DNA of 64,000 bases, taken from assembly GCF_014155765.1 (NCBI RefSeq), contig NZ_SCKT01000002.1, forward strand, positions 404,427 to 468,426, read 5' to 3'. This document shows, piece by piece, positions 47,034-56,221 of the stretch. The notes below the pieces were generated by a model that searched no databases, was not told the origin of the DNA, and saw only the letters and a list, made by a program, of their open reading frames with translations. The DNA is from Pantoea dispersa (GTDB lineage Bacteria; Pseudomonadota; Gammaproteobacteria; Enterobacterales; Enterobacteriaceae). A program made the position numbers and the translations under genes. How positions within the stretch are numbered: the stretch's first letter is position 1; the number at the start of each line of letters is the position of its first letter.

Positions 47034-48086
47034 ATGGCAGTAAATCAGAGCCAGTTAGGCCAGATGTTCGAGCAGGTATTACGGCTGTCGAAAGTCGACG
47101 CCAGCCAGAGTGTCGCCATCCTGAAAAGTCACTATTCCGATGCACGCACCGTGCAGGCAGCCACTGATGCTGCACTACGATTGGGCGCGAAGGTGTACTG
47201 CGTTGAGCTGCCGGCCTTCAATCACCCGACGGCAATGGGTAACGACATGACCGCCTACTGTGGTGATACCGCGCTTACCGGCAACATTGCCGCGCAGCGC
47301 GCGCTGGAAGCGGCGGATCTGATCGTCGATACCATGATGCTGCTGCATTCGCCGGAGCAGGAACAAATCCTGAAAACCGGGACACGAATTTTGCTGGCCG
47401 TCGAGCCGCCGGAAGTATTGGCACGAATGTTGCCAAACGAAGAGGACAAGTCGCGCGTGCTGGCTGCGGCGGCGGTGCTGGAAAAAGCGCGCATGATGAC
47501 GGTGAAATCGCCGGCCGGCAGTGATTTTCGTGCCCCGCTCGGCCAGTACCCCACGGTAACGGAATATGGCTACGCGGATGAGCCAGGCCGCTGGGATCAC
47601 TGGCCGAGCGGCTTCCTGTTTACCTGGCCGAATGAAGATCAGGCTGAAGGCGTGCTGGTGCTGGACGTCGGCGACATCCTGCTGCCGTTTAAATCTTACG
47701 CGCGTGAACGTATTACGCTGGAGATCGAGAAAGGTTTTGTCACCCGCATTCACGGTGGCTTTGAAGCCGAGTATCTGCGCGATTACATGCGCTACTTCAA
47801 CGACCCGGAAGTGTACGGTATTTCCCACATCGGCTGGGGGCTGCAGCCGCGCGCACAGTGGACGGCGATGGGATTACACGACAAAAACGACGGCATGTGT
47901 ATGGACGCGCGCGCCTTTTACGGCAACTTCCTGTTTTCGACCGGACCGAACACCGAAGTGGGCGGTAAGCGCAAAACGCCGTGCCATATGGACATTGCTC
48001 TGCGCCGCTGCGACATCAAAGTGGACGATTTGCTGGTGGTGGCGGAAGGTGAAGTGGTGGCACCGGAGGCCTCACGCGCGCGTTAA
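47034..48086 (+). CDS. nicX: 2,5-dihydroxypyridine 5,6-dioxygenase (NicX)
   Basis: A 350-residue non-heme iron ring-cleavage dioxygenase. The metal ligands His265 (in YGISHIGWG), His318 and Asp320 (in TPCHMDIAL) fall at exactly the positions expected for NicX. It opens the pyridine ring of 2,5-dihydroxypyridine to give N-formylmaleamate. The start follows a GAGAGGAAA ribosome-binding site. It is divergent from nicC and is followed by nicR. Confidence 0.92.
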   Translation: MAVNQSQLGQMFEQVLRLSKVDASQSVAILKSHYSDARTVQAATDAALRLGAKVYCVELPAFNHPTAMGNDMTAYCGDTALTGNIAAQRALEAADLIVDTMMLLHSPEQEQILKTGTRILLAVEPPEVLARMLPNEEDKSRVLAAAAVLEKARMMTVKSPAGSDFRAPLGQYPTVTEYGYADEPGRWDHWPSGFLFTWPNEDQAEGVLVLDVGDILLPFKSYARERITLEIEKGFVTRIHGGFEAEYLRDYMRYFNDPEVYGISHIGWGLQPRAQWTAMGLHDKNDGMCMDARAFYGNFLFSTGPNTEVGGKRKTPCHMDIALRRCDIKVDDLLVVAEGEVVAPEASRAR

Positions 48087-48103
48087 TCGTGCGCAGGGAA
48101 CGG

Positions 48104-48141
48104 CTGTCAGCGCAGTGACAATGCATTACACTGCCTGACAG
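48104..48141. terminator. Hairpin between nicX and nicR
   Basis: CTGTCAG-c-GCAGTG (48104-48117) pairs with CACTGC-CTGACAG (48129-48141) except for one bulged base, with an 11-base loop. It lies 18 bp after the nicX stop and 24 bp before nicR. It could end most nicX transcripts, protect the mRNA, or serve as an operator for NicR. Confidence 0.55.
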
Positions 48142-48164
48142 TTTCCGGGAAAAAGGATAAAGGC

Positions 48165-48626
48165 ATGTCGCACCAGCAGGATCCGCGCGCAGACCAGCGC
48201 TATGACTATACCGAGCAGGTTGGCCATCTGTTGCGCAAGGTGTATCAACGCCATGCGGCGATTTTTCAGCAACACGTCGGTGATTCACAGATCACTGCCG
48301 TGCAATTTATTACCCTCTGTGCGCTGCGCGATCGCGGTCCGAGCGCACAGAACGATTTAGTGCGCTATACCGCCGTCGATCAGGCCACCATTCGCGGTGT
48401 GGTTGAGCGTCTTAAGGCGCGCGATCTGGTCAGTCTGGGTCCCGATCCCACCGACAAACGCAAAGTGATTGTCATGCTGACCGATGCAGGACACCGCCTG
48501 ATTGACAGCACGACAGACAACGCGATGCGCATCACCGAAATGACTTACGGGCAGCTGAATCCGGCCGAACGGGTCGCGCTGATTTATCTGCTGAAGAAAA
48601 TGCTGGACGATACGAGCCAGCCCTAA
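48165..48626 (+). CDS. nicR: MarR family regulator of nicotinate degradation (NicR)
   Basis: A 153-residue MarR-type repressor with a winged helix in QNDLVRYTAVDQATIRGVVERLKARDLVS (in pieces) and the wing DKRKVIVMLTDAG. In the known nic system NicR represses nicCDEFTP and nicX and is released by 6-hydroxynicotinate. Position between nicX and nicA agrees. No TetR-type NicS gene is visible in this window, so NicR may serve the whole locus. Confidence 0.9.
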   Translation: MSHQQDPRADQRYDYTEQVGHLLRKVYQRHAAIFQQHVGDSQITAVQFITLCALRDRGPSAQNDLVRYTAVDQATIRGVVERLKARDLVSLGPDPTDKRKVIVMLTDAGHRLIDSTTDNAMRITEMTYGQLNPAERVALIYLLKKMLDDTSQP

Positions 48627-48633
48627 CCCGGGG

Positions 48634-48660
48634 CGCTTAGCCGCCTCGCTAAGGCGGTTA
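48634..48660. promoter_or_regulatory. Hairpin between nicR and nicA
   Basis: TTAGCCGCC pairs with GGCGGTTAA apart from one bulge, around a short loop, in the gap before nicA. It could be a weak terminator or mRNA-stabilising hairpin; its right arm ends only a few bases from the nicA start and may affect translation. Confidence 0.45.
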
Positions 48661-48663
48661 ATA

Positions 48664-49197
48664 ATGAAAATGCTGGCACATCAGACTGCCACACCGGTTT
48701 CACCTGCATCCACGTGCCATTACGCCCTTGAGGTGAATGGCGCGACTCACTCTATCAGCAGCTACCGCGATACCTCGCTGCTGCTGGTGCTGCGTAATCA
48801 ACTCCAGCTTAACGGACCCAAATATGGCTGCGGCCTGGGCGAATGCGGCGCCTGCACCGTGCTGATCGATGGCGTTGCCGCGCGCGCCTGCGTGATCCCA
48901 GCGTATGGCGTGCGTCAGCGCGCTATCACCACGCTGGAAGGGCTGGGCAACCGCGAAGCACTGCACCCGGTGCAGCAGGCGTTTATTGAGGCGCAGGCCG
49001 CACAATGCGGTTACTGCCTTAACGGCATGATCATGACCACCGCCGCGCTGCTGCGCGCTCAGCCCTGCCCTGATGACCGGCAGATACGTGCGGCGCTGAG
49101 CGGTAACCTGTGCCGCTGTGGCACCCATCAGGAGATCCTGTGCGCAGTGAAGCGTGCCATCACCTTATGCCTGCAGCAGGCGGAGGCGGCATCATGA
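48664..49197 (+). CDS. nicA: Nicotinate dehydrogenase small subunit (NicA), two [2Fe-2S] clusters
   Basis: A 177-residue iron-sulfur subunit of the xanthine-dehydrogenase family. The plant-type cluster uses Cys56, Cys61, Cys64 and Cys76 (GCGLGECGAC), and the second uses Cys115, Cys118, Cys150 and Cys152 (QCGYC and NLCRC). NicA passes electrons from the molybdenum site of NicB. It has about 20 extra N-terminal residues before the fold and overlaps nicB as ATGA. Confidence 0.91.
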   Translation: MKMLAHQTATPVSPASTCHYALEVNGATHSISSYRDTSLLLVLRNQLQLNGPKYGCGLGECGACTVLIDGVAARACVIPAYGVRQRAITTLEGLGNREALHPVQQAFIEAQAAQCGYCLNGMIMTTAALLRAQPCPDDRQIRAALSGNLCRCGTHQEILCAVKRAITLCLQQAEAAS

Positions 49198-52100
49198 GTA
49201 CGGCTAACGTCCCCACGCAGCAGCAGTTGCTGGCAGCCAGCGACGTCCTGTTGATTGTCGATGAGATTCAGCCGCCGCCCGGGCTGGTACCCAAAGGCCA
49301 GACGCCGACGCTGAAAGCCAAAGAGCGCGCACTGTTTCTGGCTATTGACGGTTCCGGCCGCGTCTGGGCCTTCAATGGCCATGTCGATCTCGGCACCGGG
49401 GTGAAAACCGCGCTGACGCAAATCGTCGCCGAAGAGCTCAGTCTGCGCATGGATCAGGTACAAATGGTGCTGGGCGATACGCTGCGCGTACCCAACCAGG
49501 GTGCCACCATCGCCAGCGCCACGTTGCAAATTTCTGCCGTACCACTGCGTAAAGCGGCTGCAACGGCGCGCCAGTGGCTGTTACAGCAGGCCGCCGCGCG
49601 CTGGCAGCTGCCGGTAGAGAGCATCACGCTGGACGGCGGTTTCCTGCAGCACCCCAGCGGGGTGCAATTGTCATTTGCCGAACTGGTGCAGCAGCAGCGC
49701 AGCATCGTGCCGCTTGATCATCAGGTAACACTCAAGCCCGCCAGTGAATATCGCTTAGTTGGTACCAGCTCAGCGCGGGTGGATATTCCCGCCAAAGCCA
49801 CCGGCGAACTGACGTGGGTGCATGACCTGCGCGTGCCCGGTATGCTGCACGGCCGGGTCATTCGTCCACCGTATGCGGGCTATGACACCGGCAGCTTTGT
49901 CGGCACCTCATTGCTCAGCATTGACGAAAGTTCGATCGCGCATCTCGAAGGCATCGTGAAAGTGGTGCAGATCGCGGATTTTGTCGGCGTGGTGGCCGAG
50001 CGCGAGGAGCAGGCCATCGCCGCGATGGACGCATTACAGGTGCGCTGGAAGCCATGGGAACACAGCCTGCCGGACCTGCGCGATATCGAACAGGCTATTC
50101 GTGATAATCCCCGCACCTCGCGCGTGGTGCATGACAGCGGTGAAGTGGATGCCGCGCTGGCGAATGTCGCGCAGCGTTTTACCCGCAGCTATGTCTGGCC
50201 CTATCAGTTGCATGCGTCGATTGGCCCTTCCTGTGCGGTGGCCGACTATCAGCCTGATTCGCTGCAGGTGTGGAGCGGTACGCAGAATCCGCACCTGCTG
50301 CGCGCCGATCTGGCATGGCTGCTGGAGAGGCCGGAAGAGACCATTGAAGTGAACCGCATGGAAGCCGCCGGTTGCTATGGTCGCAACTGCGCCGATGACG
50401 TGGCCGCCGATGCGGCGCTGCTGTCACGCGCAGTAGGCCAGCCGGTGCGGGTACAGCTGACGCGCGCCCAGGAGCACGTGTGGGAACCGAAAGGCACTGC
50501 ACAGCTGATGGAGGTGGACGGCGGGCTGGACGCGCAGGGCAATCCGCAGGTGTATGATTTCACTACGTCTTATCCGTCCAACGGCGCACCCACCCTTGCA
50601 CTGCTGCTGACCGGCCGCGTCGATCCGGTGGCGCTGGCGTATGAAATGGGCGATCGCACCTCCATTCCACCTTACGATTTTCCCCATCTGCGCGTCACCA
50701 TTGAGGACATGGCGCCGATTGTGCGCGCCTCGTGGATGCGCGGCGTTTCAGCCCTGCCCAACACCTTTGCCCATGAATCCTATATGGATGAGCTGGCCCA
50801 CGCGGCAGGCGTCGATCCGGTGGAGTACCGGCTGCGCTACATTCAGGACGATCGCGCCGCCGAACTAATGCGCTCCACCGCTGCACGTGCAGACTGGACG
50901 CCGCGCACCGCCATTCAGCAGACCGCCAGCGAACCCGGGATTTTGCGCGGACGCGGTTTTGCCTACGCACGCTATATTCACAGCAAATTTCCCGGCTTCG
51001 GCGCCGCCTGGGCTGCCTGGGTCGCGGATGTCGCGATTGATAAGCAGAGCGGCGAGATCGCCGTTACGCGCATCACCGTGGGCCATGATGCCGGCATGAT
51101 GATCAACCCGGAAGGGGTAAAGCATCAGATTCACGGCAATGTCATTCAGTCCACCAGCCGGGTGCTCAAAGAACAGGTGACGATTGAAAGCAATCTGATC
51201 GCCAGCCAGGAATGGGGCAGCTACCCGATCCTGACGTTTCCGGAAGTGCCGGATATCGACGTGATGATGGTGCCGCGCCCGCACGAACCGCCGCTGGGCG
51301 CGGGGGAATCCGCGTCGGTGCCCAGCGCCGCGGCCATCGCTAACGCGGTGTTTGATGCCACCGGTATCCGTTTTCGCGAATTGCCCATTACCGCTGACAA
51401 ACTGCGTCAGGCGCTGAACGGCCCCGATCCGCAGCCGGAGCCACAGCTGGCGGCACCGGCCCAAGCCGCCCGCAGCCGCAGCCGCAGCCGAAAATGGGCG
51501 CTGGGTGGCGTAACAGGATTGCTCGGCCTCGCCGCTGGCGTGGCGATTAACGCGCTGCCGTGGCGCGCACCGATTGCGCCCGTGACACCCCCGGCCGCCG
51601 GAAGCTGGTCGGCAGAGATGCTGGAACGCGGCCGGCAGGTGGCCGCCGCCGGTGACTGCGCGGTATGCCATACCACGGAAGGCGGTGCGACCAATGCCGG
51701 CGGCCTGAAGATGGAGACGCCGTTTGGCACGCTGTACACCACCAACATCACGCCGGATAAACAGACCGGCATCGGCAGCTGGTCATTTAACGCCTTCGAT
51801 CGCGCCATGCGCCAGGGCATCAGCCGCGACGGTCATCATCTCTATCCGGCGTTTCCTTACACCAGCTTTCGCCAGCTGAGCGAAGGCGATATGCAGGCGT
51901 TGTACGCCTGGCTGATGTCGCAGCCGGCGGTACAGCAGGCACCGCCAGAGAACCAGATGCGCTTTCCCTATAACCTGCGCTTCCTGATGGCGGGCTGGAA
52001 CGCGCTCTACCTCGGGCGCGGCGAATTCCAGCCTGACCCCCGCAAAAGCGCCGAATGGAATCGCGGTGCCTATCTGGTGAACGGGGCCGGACACTGCGGT

Positions 52101-52766
52101 GCCTGCCACTCGCCGCGTAATCTGCTGGGCGCGGAAAAACGCGGGGACAATTTCCTCGCCGGTGGCTGGGTCGACGGCTGGGAAGCGCCCGCGCTCAATC
52201 AGCTGAATAAAGCCCCGCAGCCGTGGACGGCGCAGTCGCTGTATAACTACCTGCGCAGTGGTTACGATGCGCAGCACGGCGTTGCCGCCGGACCGATGGC
52301 ACCGGTGGTAAGCCATCTCGCCACCCTGCCGGAAGCCGACGTGCGCGCCATGGCCAGCTATCTGGCAGACATTAATGGTCAGGCAGCGCGCCCTGTCGCT
52401 GCGCCAGTGGCAAAACCGGCATGGAACACTGCTACGGGGGAACGGCTGTTTAAAGGCGCCTGTCAGGCCTGCCACAGCGCCAGCGAGGGCGGACCGCAGT
52501 TGTTTGGCGTCAGCCCATCGATGGCCAACAGCAGCAGCATAACCAGCGCGACGCCGGATAATCTGTTACAGGTGGTATTGCACGGTATCGACAAACCGGC
52601 AACCGATGCGCTCGGTTATATGCCCGGCTTTGCCGCCAGTTTGTCGGATAAGCAGGTTGCGGATATTGCTGCCTGGCTGCGCCAGCGCTACGCACCTGAC
52701 CAACCGGCGTGGCAGAATCTGAGCGAAAAAGTGGCGCAGGTGCGCGCTAATCCCGGCAGCCACTGA
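49194..52766 (+). CDS. nicB: Nicotinate dehydrogenase large subunit (NicB): molybdopterin domain plus three-heme cytochrome c
   Basis: A 1190-residue protein joining a molybdenum hydroxylase of the Ald_Xan_dh_C2 type (residues 1 to about 750, with GAGES near its end) to a short hydrophobic anchor (about 766-789) and a cytochrome c part with three CxxCH heme sites, CAVCH near 822, CGACH near 968 and CQACH near 1090. NicAB hydroxylates nicotinate at C6 and delivers electrons to the respiratory chain. The start at 49194 overlaps the nicA stop; the longer frame upstream lies in nicA. All three heme motifs are intact. Confidence 0.92.
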   Translation: MSTANVPTQQQLLAASDVLLIVDEIQPPPGLVPKGQTPTLKAKERALFLAIDGSGRVWAFNGHVDLGTGVKTALTQIVAEELSLRMDQVQMVLGDTLRVPNQGATIASATLQISAVPLRKAAATARQWLLQQAAARWQLPVESITLDGGFLQHPSGVQLSFAELVQQQRSIVPLDHQVTLKPASEYRLVGTSSARVDIPAKATGELTWVHDLRVPGMLHGRVIRPPYAGYDTGSFVGTSLLSIDESSIAHLEGIVKVVQIADFVGVVAEREEQAIAAMDALQVRWKPWEHSLPDLRDIEQAIRDNPRTSRVVHDSGEVDAALANVAQRFTRSYVWPYQLHASIGPSCAVADYQPDSLQVWSGTQNPHLLRADLAWLLERPEETIEVNRMEAAGCYGRNCADDVAADAALLSRAVGQPVRVQLTRAQEHVWEPKGTAQLMEVDGGLDAQGNPQVYDFTTSYPSNGAPTLALLLTGRVDPVALAYEMGDRTSIPPYDFPHLRVTIEDMAPIVRASWMRGVSALPNTFAHESYMDELAHAAGVDPVEYRLRYIQDDRAAELMRSTAARADWTPRTAIQQTASEPGILRGRGFAYARYIHSKFPGFGAAWAAWVADVAIDKQSGEIAVTRITVGHDAGMMINPEGVKHQIHGNVIQSTSRVLKEQVTIESNLIASQEWGSYPILTFPEVPDIDVMMVPRPHEPPLGAGESASVPSAAAIANAVFDATGIRFRELPITADKLRQALNGPDPQPEPQLAAPAQAARSRSRSRKWALGGVTGLLGLAAGVAINALPWRAPIAPVTPPAAGSWSAEMLERGRQVAAAGDCAVCHTTEGGATNAGGLKMETPFGTLYTTNITPDKQTGIGSWSFNAFDRAMRQGISRDGHHLYPAFPYTSFRQLSEGDMQALYAWLMSQPAVQQAPPENQMRFPYNLRFLMAGWNALYLGRGEFQPDPRKSAEWNRGAYLVNGAGHCGACHSPRNLLGAEKRGDNFLAGGWVDGWEAPALNQLNKAPQPWTAQSLYNYLRSGYDAQHGVAAGPMAPVVSHLATLPEADVRAMASYLADINGQAARPVAAPVAKPAWNTATGERLFKGACQACHSASEGGPQLFGVSPSMANSSSITSATPDNLLQVVLHGIDKPATDALGYMPGFAASLSDKQVADIAAWLRQRYAPDQPAWQNLSEKVAQVRANPGSH

Positions 52767-52787
52767 CCCATTCAGGCGCGCTGCAGG

Positions 52788-53372
52788 TCAGCGGCTTGCC
52801 CCGGATCGTGGCAGATCCGCGTCGCGGATCGTGCCCTGATGGGCCGGCAGAGTGATGAGAACGGCCGGGTCGAGCAACGCGCGGGCACCGCTGTCGCCCT
52901 GCAGTTGAGCGAGCGCCGCGCCATAGTGCGCGGCAAATCCCACCGGGTGACCCGGCTGGTTTTGCCAGCTGAGCCGTACCTGCGGCGCACCGTTGCGCAG
53001 CGCCTGCGCCACGCATTGATGATCCTCCGCCCTCACCCACGCCATATCACCGGGTACGATCAGCCAGCCATGCCAGTGGGCGGTGGCCCGCACGCCAGCG
53101 GCAATGCTTTCACCGCTGCCGGCGCTGGCAATAGTGCAGGTCGCGACGCCGCACTGCTGTGCCAGCTGTTGAATAGCGCGATCTTCCGGCCGGATAATAA
53201 GGAGAAGCGGCAAACCGCTGCGCTGCGCCTGCTGCAGCGTCAGCTTCAGCAGCGGCTGAGGCACGCCATTATCGTCAGGATACGGTGCCAGCAGTTTGTG
53301 CCCGGTACCGCCGGCCTGACGAAAGCGGCTGCCGAGACCGGCAGCAAGGATGAGAATGCCTGGCGTCTGCAT
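52788..53372 (-). CDS. MocA-like molybdenum cofactor cytidylyltransferase family protein
   Basis: A 194-residue nucleotidyltransferase of the MobA/MocA fold: LAAGLGSRFRQAGGTGHKLLAP at the N-terminus (nucleotide loop and Lys), then GDMAWVRAED for the metal Asp, and NQPGHPVGF near the C-terminus as in MocA. MocA-type enzymes make the molybdopterin cytosine dinucleotide needed by xanthine-dehydrogenase family enzymes. Placement beside nicB makes maturation of NicB the likely job. It is convergent with nicB, 21 bp away. Confidence 0.83.
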   Translation of the reverse strand: MQTPGILILAAGLGSRFRQAGGTGHKLLAPYPDDNGVPQPLLKLTLQQAQRSGLPLLLIIRPEDRAIQQLAQQCGVATCTIASAGSGESIAAGVRATAHWHGWLIVPGDMAWVRAEDHQCVAQALRNGAPQVRLSWQNQPGHPVGFAAHYGAALAQLQGDSGARALLDPAVLITLPAHQGTIRDADLPRSGASR

Positions 53373-53425
53373 ACAAGGATTACTTCCGGAAGTTGGGGCG
53401 CACAGTATGGCGCGCCCCGGCCGGG

Positions 53426-54802
53426 TTAGCGACGGTTTTTCCACACCGTCTGGATGTTACAGAACTCGTGGACGCCGAAGCTGGAGAGTTCGCGGCCATA
53501 ACCACTCTTCTTCACGCCACCAATAGCGACACGCGGATCTGAGGCGCCGTTGCCGTTGATAAACACCGCGCCGGTTTCCAGCTGCTCTGCCAGTTCCTGC
53601 GCCAGCGCTTCATTGCCGCTCCACACGGTGGCGCTCAGGCCAAACTCGCTGTCATTCGCCAGCTGCAGTGCATGTTGCGCATCGCGCGCGACGGTGATCG
53701 CCGCCACCGGCCCGAAGATCTCCTGACGAAAAGCGGTCATCGCGGGCGTGACGTCGGCAAGAATGGTTGGCGCATAATAGTTGCCGACGCCCTCGATCTT
53801 GTGGCCGCCCAGCACCAGACGTGCACCCTGTTGCAGGGTTTCCTGCACCTGATGATCCAGTTCATCGCGCAGATCGTAGCGTGCCATCGGACCGATATAA
53901 GTCTCTTCCTGCAGCGGATCGCCCACTTTCAGTGCCTGCACGGCTGCGCTGAAACGCGCCTCAAACGCTTCTGCGATGCTCTCTTCAATGATGAAGCGTT
54001 TGGCTGCCATACACACCTGCCCGCTGTTCTGGTAGCGTCCTGTGACCGCTGAGGCCACTGCCGCATCCAGATCGGCATCGGCCAGCACGATAAAAGGATC
54101 GGCACCGCCTAACTCCAGCACGGTTTTTTTCAGTACCGCACCGGCCTGAGCGGCGATCGCGCCACCCGCGCGCACGCTTCCGGTTACGGCGATAGCCGCG
54201 ACGCGCGGATCTTTAATGGCGGCAGAAACACCGTCGTTATCGACGTTGATCACATTGAATGCGCCGCGCGGCAAATCGGTTGCGGCAAACAGCTCCTGCA
54301 TCAGCAAGGCGCAGCCCATGACGCTCGGAGCGTGTTTCAACAGGTAGGTATTGCCCGCCAGCAGCATGCTGACTGCGCCACGCAGAACCTGCCAGTAGGG
54401 AAAATTCCACGGCATCACCGCCAGGATCACACCGAGTGGACGAAACGATTGCCATGCCTGCTGGTTTTCCACCAGCGTGGGCTGATCGGCCAGCATTGCC
54501 GGTCCGTGTTCGGCATACCAGTCACACAGGCTGGCGCATTTCAGGACTTCGGCACGCGCCTGCGCAATGGGTTTACCCATTTCCAGCGTAGCGAGCGTAG
54601 CCAGTTGCTCCTGACGCTGGCGCAGCTGCTCACCCAGCTGACGCAGTACCTTCACGCGCTGTGCCATCTCTGTGTTACGCCACTGCGCAAAGGCGCTGGC
54701 GCTTTGCTGTAAAGCCGTTTCCAGCTCTGCTGCACTCTGCAGGGGATAAGTGGCAATGATTTCGCCGCTGGTGGGATTACGTGAAATAACGTGATCAGTC
54801 AT
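53426..54802 (-). CDS. NAD(P)-dependent semialdehyde dehydrogenase (Sad/GabD-like)
   Basis: A 458-residue aldehyde dehydrogenase, of the length of the Sad (YneI) group. The catalytic Cys is in NSGQVCMAAKRF, the Glu in LELGGADPF and the NAD-binding Asn in MPWNFPYWQ. Such enzymes oxidise succinate or related semialdehydes. It is next to the mocA-like gene on the same strand. A direct role in the maleamate route, which ends in fumarate, is not obvious; it may serve a separate side path. Confidence 0.88.
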   Translation of the reverse strand: MTDHVISRNPTSGEIIATYPLQSAAELETALQQSASAFAQWRNTEMAQRVKVLRQLGEQLRQRQEQLATLATLEMGKPIAQARAEVLKCASLCDWYAEHGPAMLADQPTLVENQQAWQSFRPLGVILAVMPWNFPYWQVLRGAVSMLLAGNTYLLKHAPSVMGCALLMQELFAATDLPRGAFNVINVDNDGVSAAIKDPRVAAIAVTGSVRAGGAIAAQAGAVLKKTVLELGGADPFIVLADADLDAAVASAVTGRYQNSGQVCMAAKRFIIEESIAEAFEARFSAAVQALKVGDPLQEETYIGPMARYDLRDELDHQVQETLQQGARLVLGGHKIEGVGNYYAPTILADVTPAMTAFRQEIFGPVAAITVARDAQHALQLANDSEFGLSATVWSGNEALAQELAEQLETGAVFINGNGASDPRVAIGGVKKSGYGRELSSFGVHEFCNIQTVWKNRR

Positions 54803-55020
54803 AAGATGCCTTCGTCAGATAATCGGGTTGATCAGAGTGGGATCTACCTTACGCCAGCCATCAGGTGATGAAAAATGAATAGATGAGAGCAAGTTGTTCA
54901 CCTGAAATGAATTGAGAGACAGCGCAGGCCTGAAGATTTTCATTTTCCACCCTCACTGGGTGATTTAAAGACGTAAGCGAATATTCTGCAGGTTACGCTT
55001 ATCAGCATCAGTCGCCTCAA
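54803..55020. other. Gene-free leader before the origin
   Basis: Part of the 480-bp gap between the dehydrogenase and repA. This AT-rich left part shows no reading frame with a ribosome-binding site and no strong hairpin; it may hold the promoter of the dehydrogenase gene. Confidence 0.6.
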
Positions 55021-55024
55021 CGGG

Positions 55025-55140
55025 TTATCCACTTATACAGTGATTAGATCTTAAAGAAAGATCATAAAGAGATCTAAAAGAGATCCTAAGAGATCCCCGA
55101 TCGCGGCAGGCCGCACCCGACAAGGGCTGAGAAGGTGATC
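55025..55140. other. Probable replication origin: DnaA-like box and Dam-site-rich AT segment
   Basis: A DnaA-like box TTATCCACT (8 of 9) at 55025-55033 is followed by an AT-rich stretch with six GATC sites in about 60 bp, several in the repeated phrase AGAGATC(T/C) at 55068-55095. Such Dam-rich repeats next to iterons mark the unwinding element in RepFIB-type origins. It lies directly before the upstream iterons and repA. Confidence 0.7.
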
Positions 55141-55143
55141 GTG

Positions 55144-55243
55144 TTCACTATAATCAGTAAAGTATCCACTATAGTCAGTACTTTATTCACTATAGACAGT
55201 AGAATGTTCACTATAAACAGTGTTAATGTTCACTGTAATCAGA
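55144..55243 (+). repeat. Upstream iterons of repA (five copies)
   Basis: Five direct copies of the 15-mer TTCACT(G/A)TAATCAGT start at 55144, 55165, 55186, 55207 and 55229, in the repA direction. Spacing is exactly 21, 21, 21 and 22 bp, so all lie on one face of the helix. RepA bound here would start replication and repress its own gene. The copies are less alike than the downstream set (ATAG, ATAA variants). Confidence 0.88.
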
Positions 55244-55282
55244 TACCGATCCTTTTCATCCACAGAATGAAGATCTCAGGCT

Positions 55283-56212
55283 ATGGCAGATAAAGAGAGT
55301 GAAAACAAGGCGTTACTTGAACCTTTTCTGTCGGTGACGAAAAACAGTGGTGAAGTTATTCAGCTTCATCCGAATAAAAATAACACCGTACAACCGGTCG
55401 CACTGATGCGCCTGGGTCTGTTTGTTCCTACCCTGAAGTCAACGGCGCGCGGAAAATCCGGTGCAATGGCTTCAACCGATGCCACCAAAGAGCTCAAAAA
55501 CCTGTCGCTGGTGAAAGCGGAAGGCTATGAAAAGATTACCATCACCGGCGCACGGCTGGATATGGATAATGATTTCAAAACCTGGGCCGGCATCATTCAG
55601 TCTTTCTCGCGTTATCCGTCGAAAGGCGACACCGTCACGCTGCCGTTTATCGACTTCGTCAAGATGTGCGGTATTCCCTCAGCCAACTCGTCCGCGGCGC
55701 TGCGTAAGCGTCTTGACGCCTCGCTGCGACGCATCGCAACCAATACCCTGTCGTTTGAGGGGAATGGTAAGGCCTACCACACGCACCTGGTGCAGTCGGC
55801 TTACTACGATCGTGAGAAAGATCTGGTGCGTATTCAGGCCGATCCTAAGCTGTTTGAGCTGTATAACTTCGACCACAAGGTGCTGCTGCAGCTGCGTGCT
55901 ATCTCGCGCCTCAAGCGTAAGGAGTCGGCGCAGGCGCTGTATACCTATCTGGAAAGCCTGCCCACTAATCCGGCGCCTATCTCCCTGGCGCGCTTACGCA
56001 TGCGCCTTAATCTCGGCTCAAAAACCACCACGCAAAACCATGTGGTGCGGCGCGCCATGGAGCAACTGAAAGAGATTGGCTATCTGGACTACTCCGAAGT
56101 GAAACGGGGCCGTTCGGTATTTTTCATCATCCACAGCCGCACACCCAAACTCGATGGTATCAGCAATCTGGAAAGTATCGATTCGCTGGAAGACCTCGAT
56201 TTCGAAGACTGA
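55283..56212 (+). CDS. repA: Plasmid replication initiator RepA (RepFIB/IncFIB type)
   Basis: A 309-residue initiator of the Rep_3/RepFIB family with two winged-helix domains, the first around residues 40-180 and the second around 190-290 ([25 protein letters not shown], then [16 protein letters not shown]). It binds the iterons on both sides. The start follows an AT-rich region with a TCATCCACA sequence. The C-terminal tail is acidic ([12 protein letters not shown]). The gene is intact. Confidence 0.93.
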   Translation: MADKESENKALLEPFLSVTKNSGEVIQLHPNKNNTVQPVALMRLGLFVPTLKSTARGKSGAMASTDATKELKNLSLVKAEGYEKITITGARLDMDNDFKTWAGIIQSFSRYPSKGDTVTLPFIDFVKMCGIPSANSSAALRKRLDASLRRIATNTLSFEGNGKAYHTHLVQSAYYDREKDLVRIQADPKLFELYNFDHKVLLQLRAISRLKRKESAQALYTYLESLPTNPAPISLARLRMRLNLGSKTTTQNHVVRRAMEQLKEIGYLDYSEVKRGRSVFFIIHSRTPKLDGISNLESIDSLEDLDFED

Positions 56213-56221
56213 CTTCACCCA

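Noticed and set aside
50865-51671. 268-codon minus-strand frame inside nicB
   Set aside because: Antisense to the conserved nicB coding sequence and without domain features.
55527-56069. 180-codon plus-strand frame overlapping repA
   Set aside because: Alternative frame inside the conserved repA gene with Arg/Ser/Cys-rich composition; no homology features.
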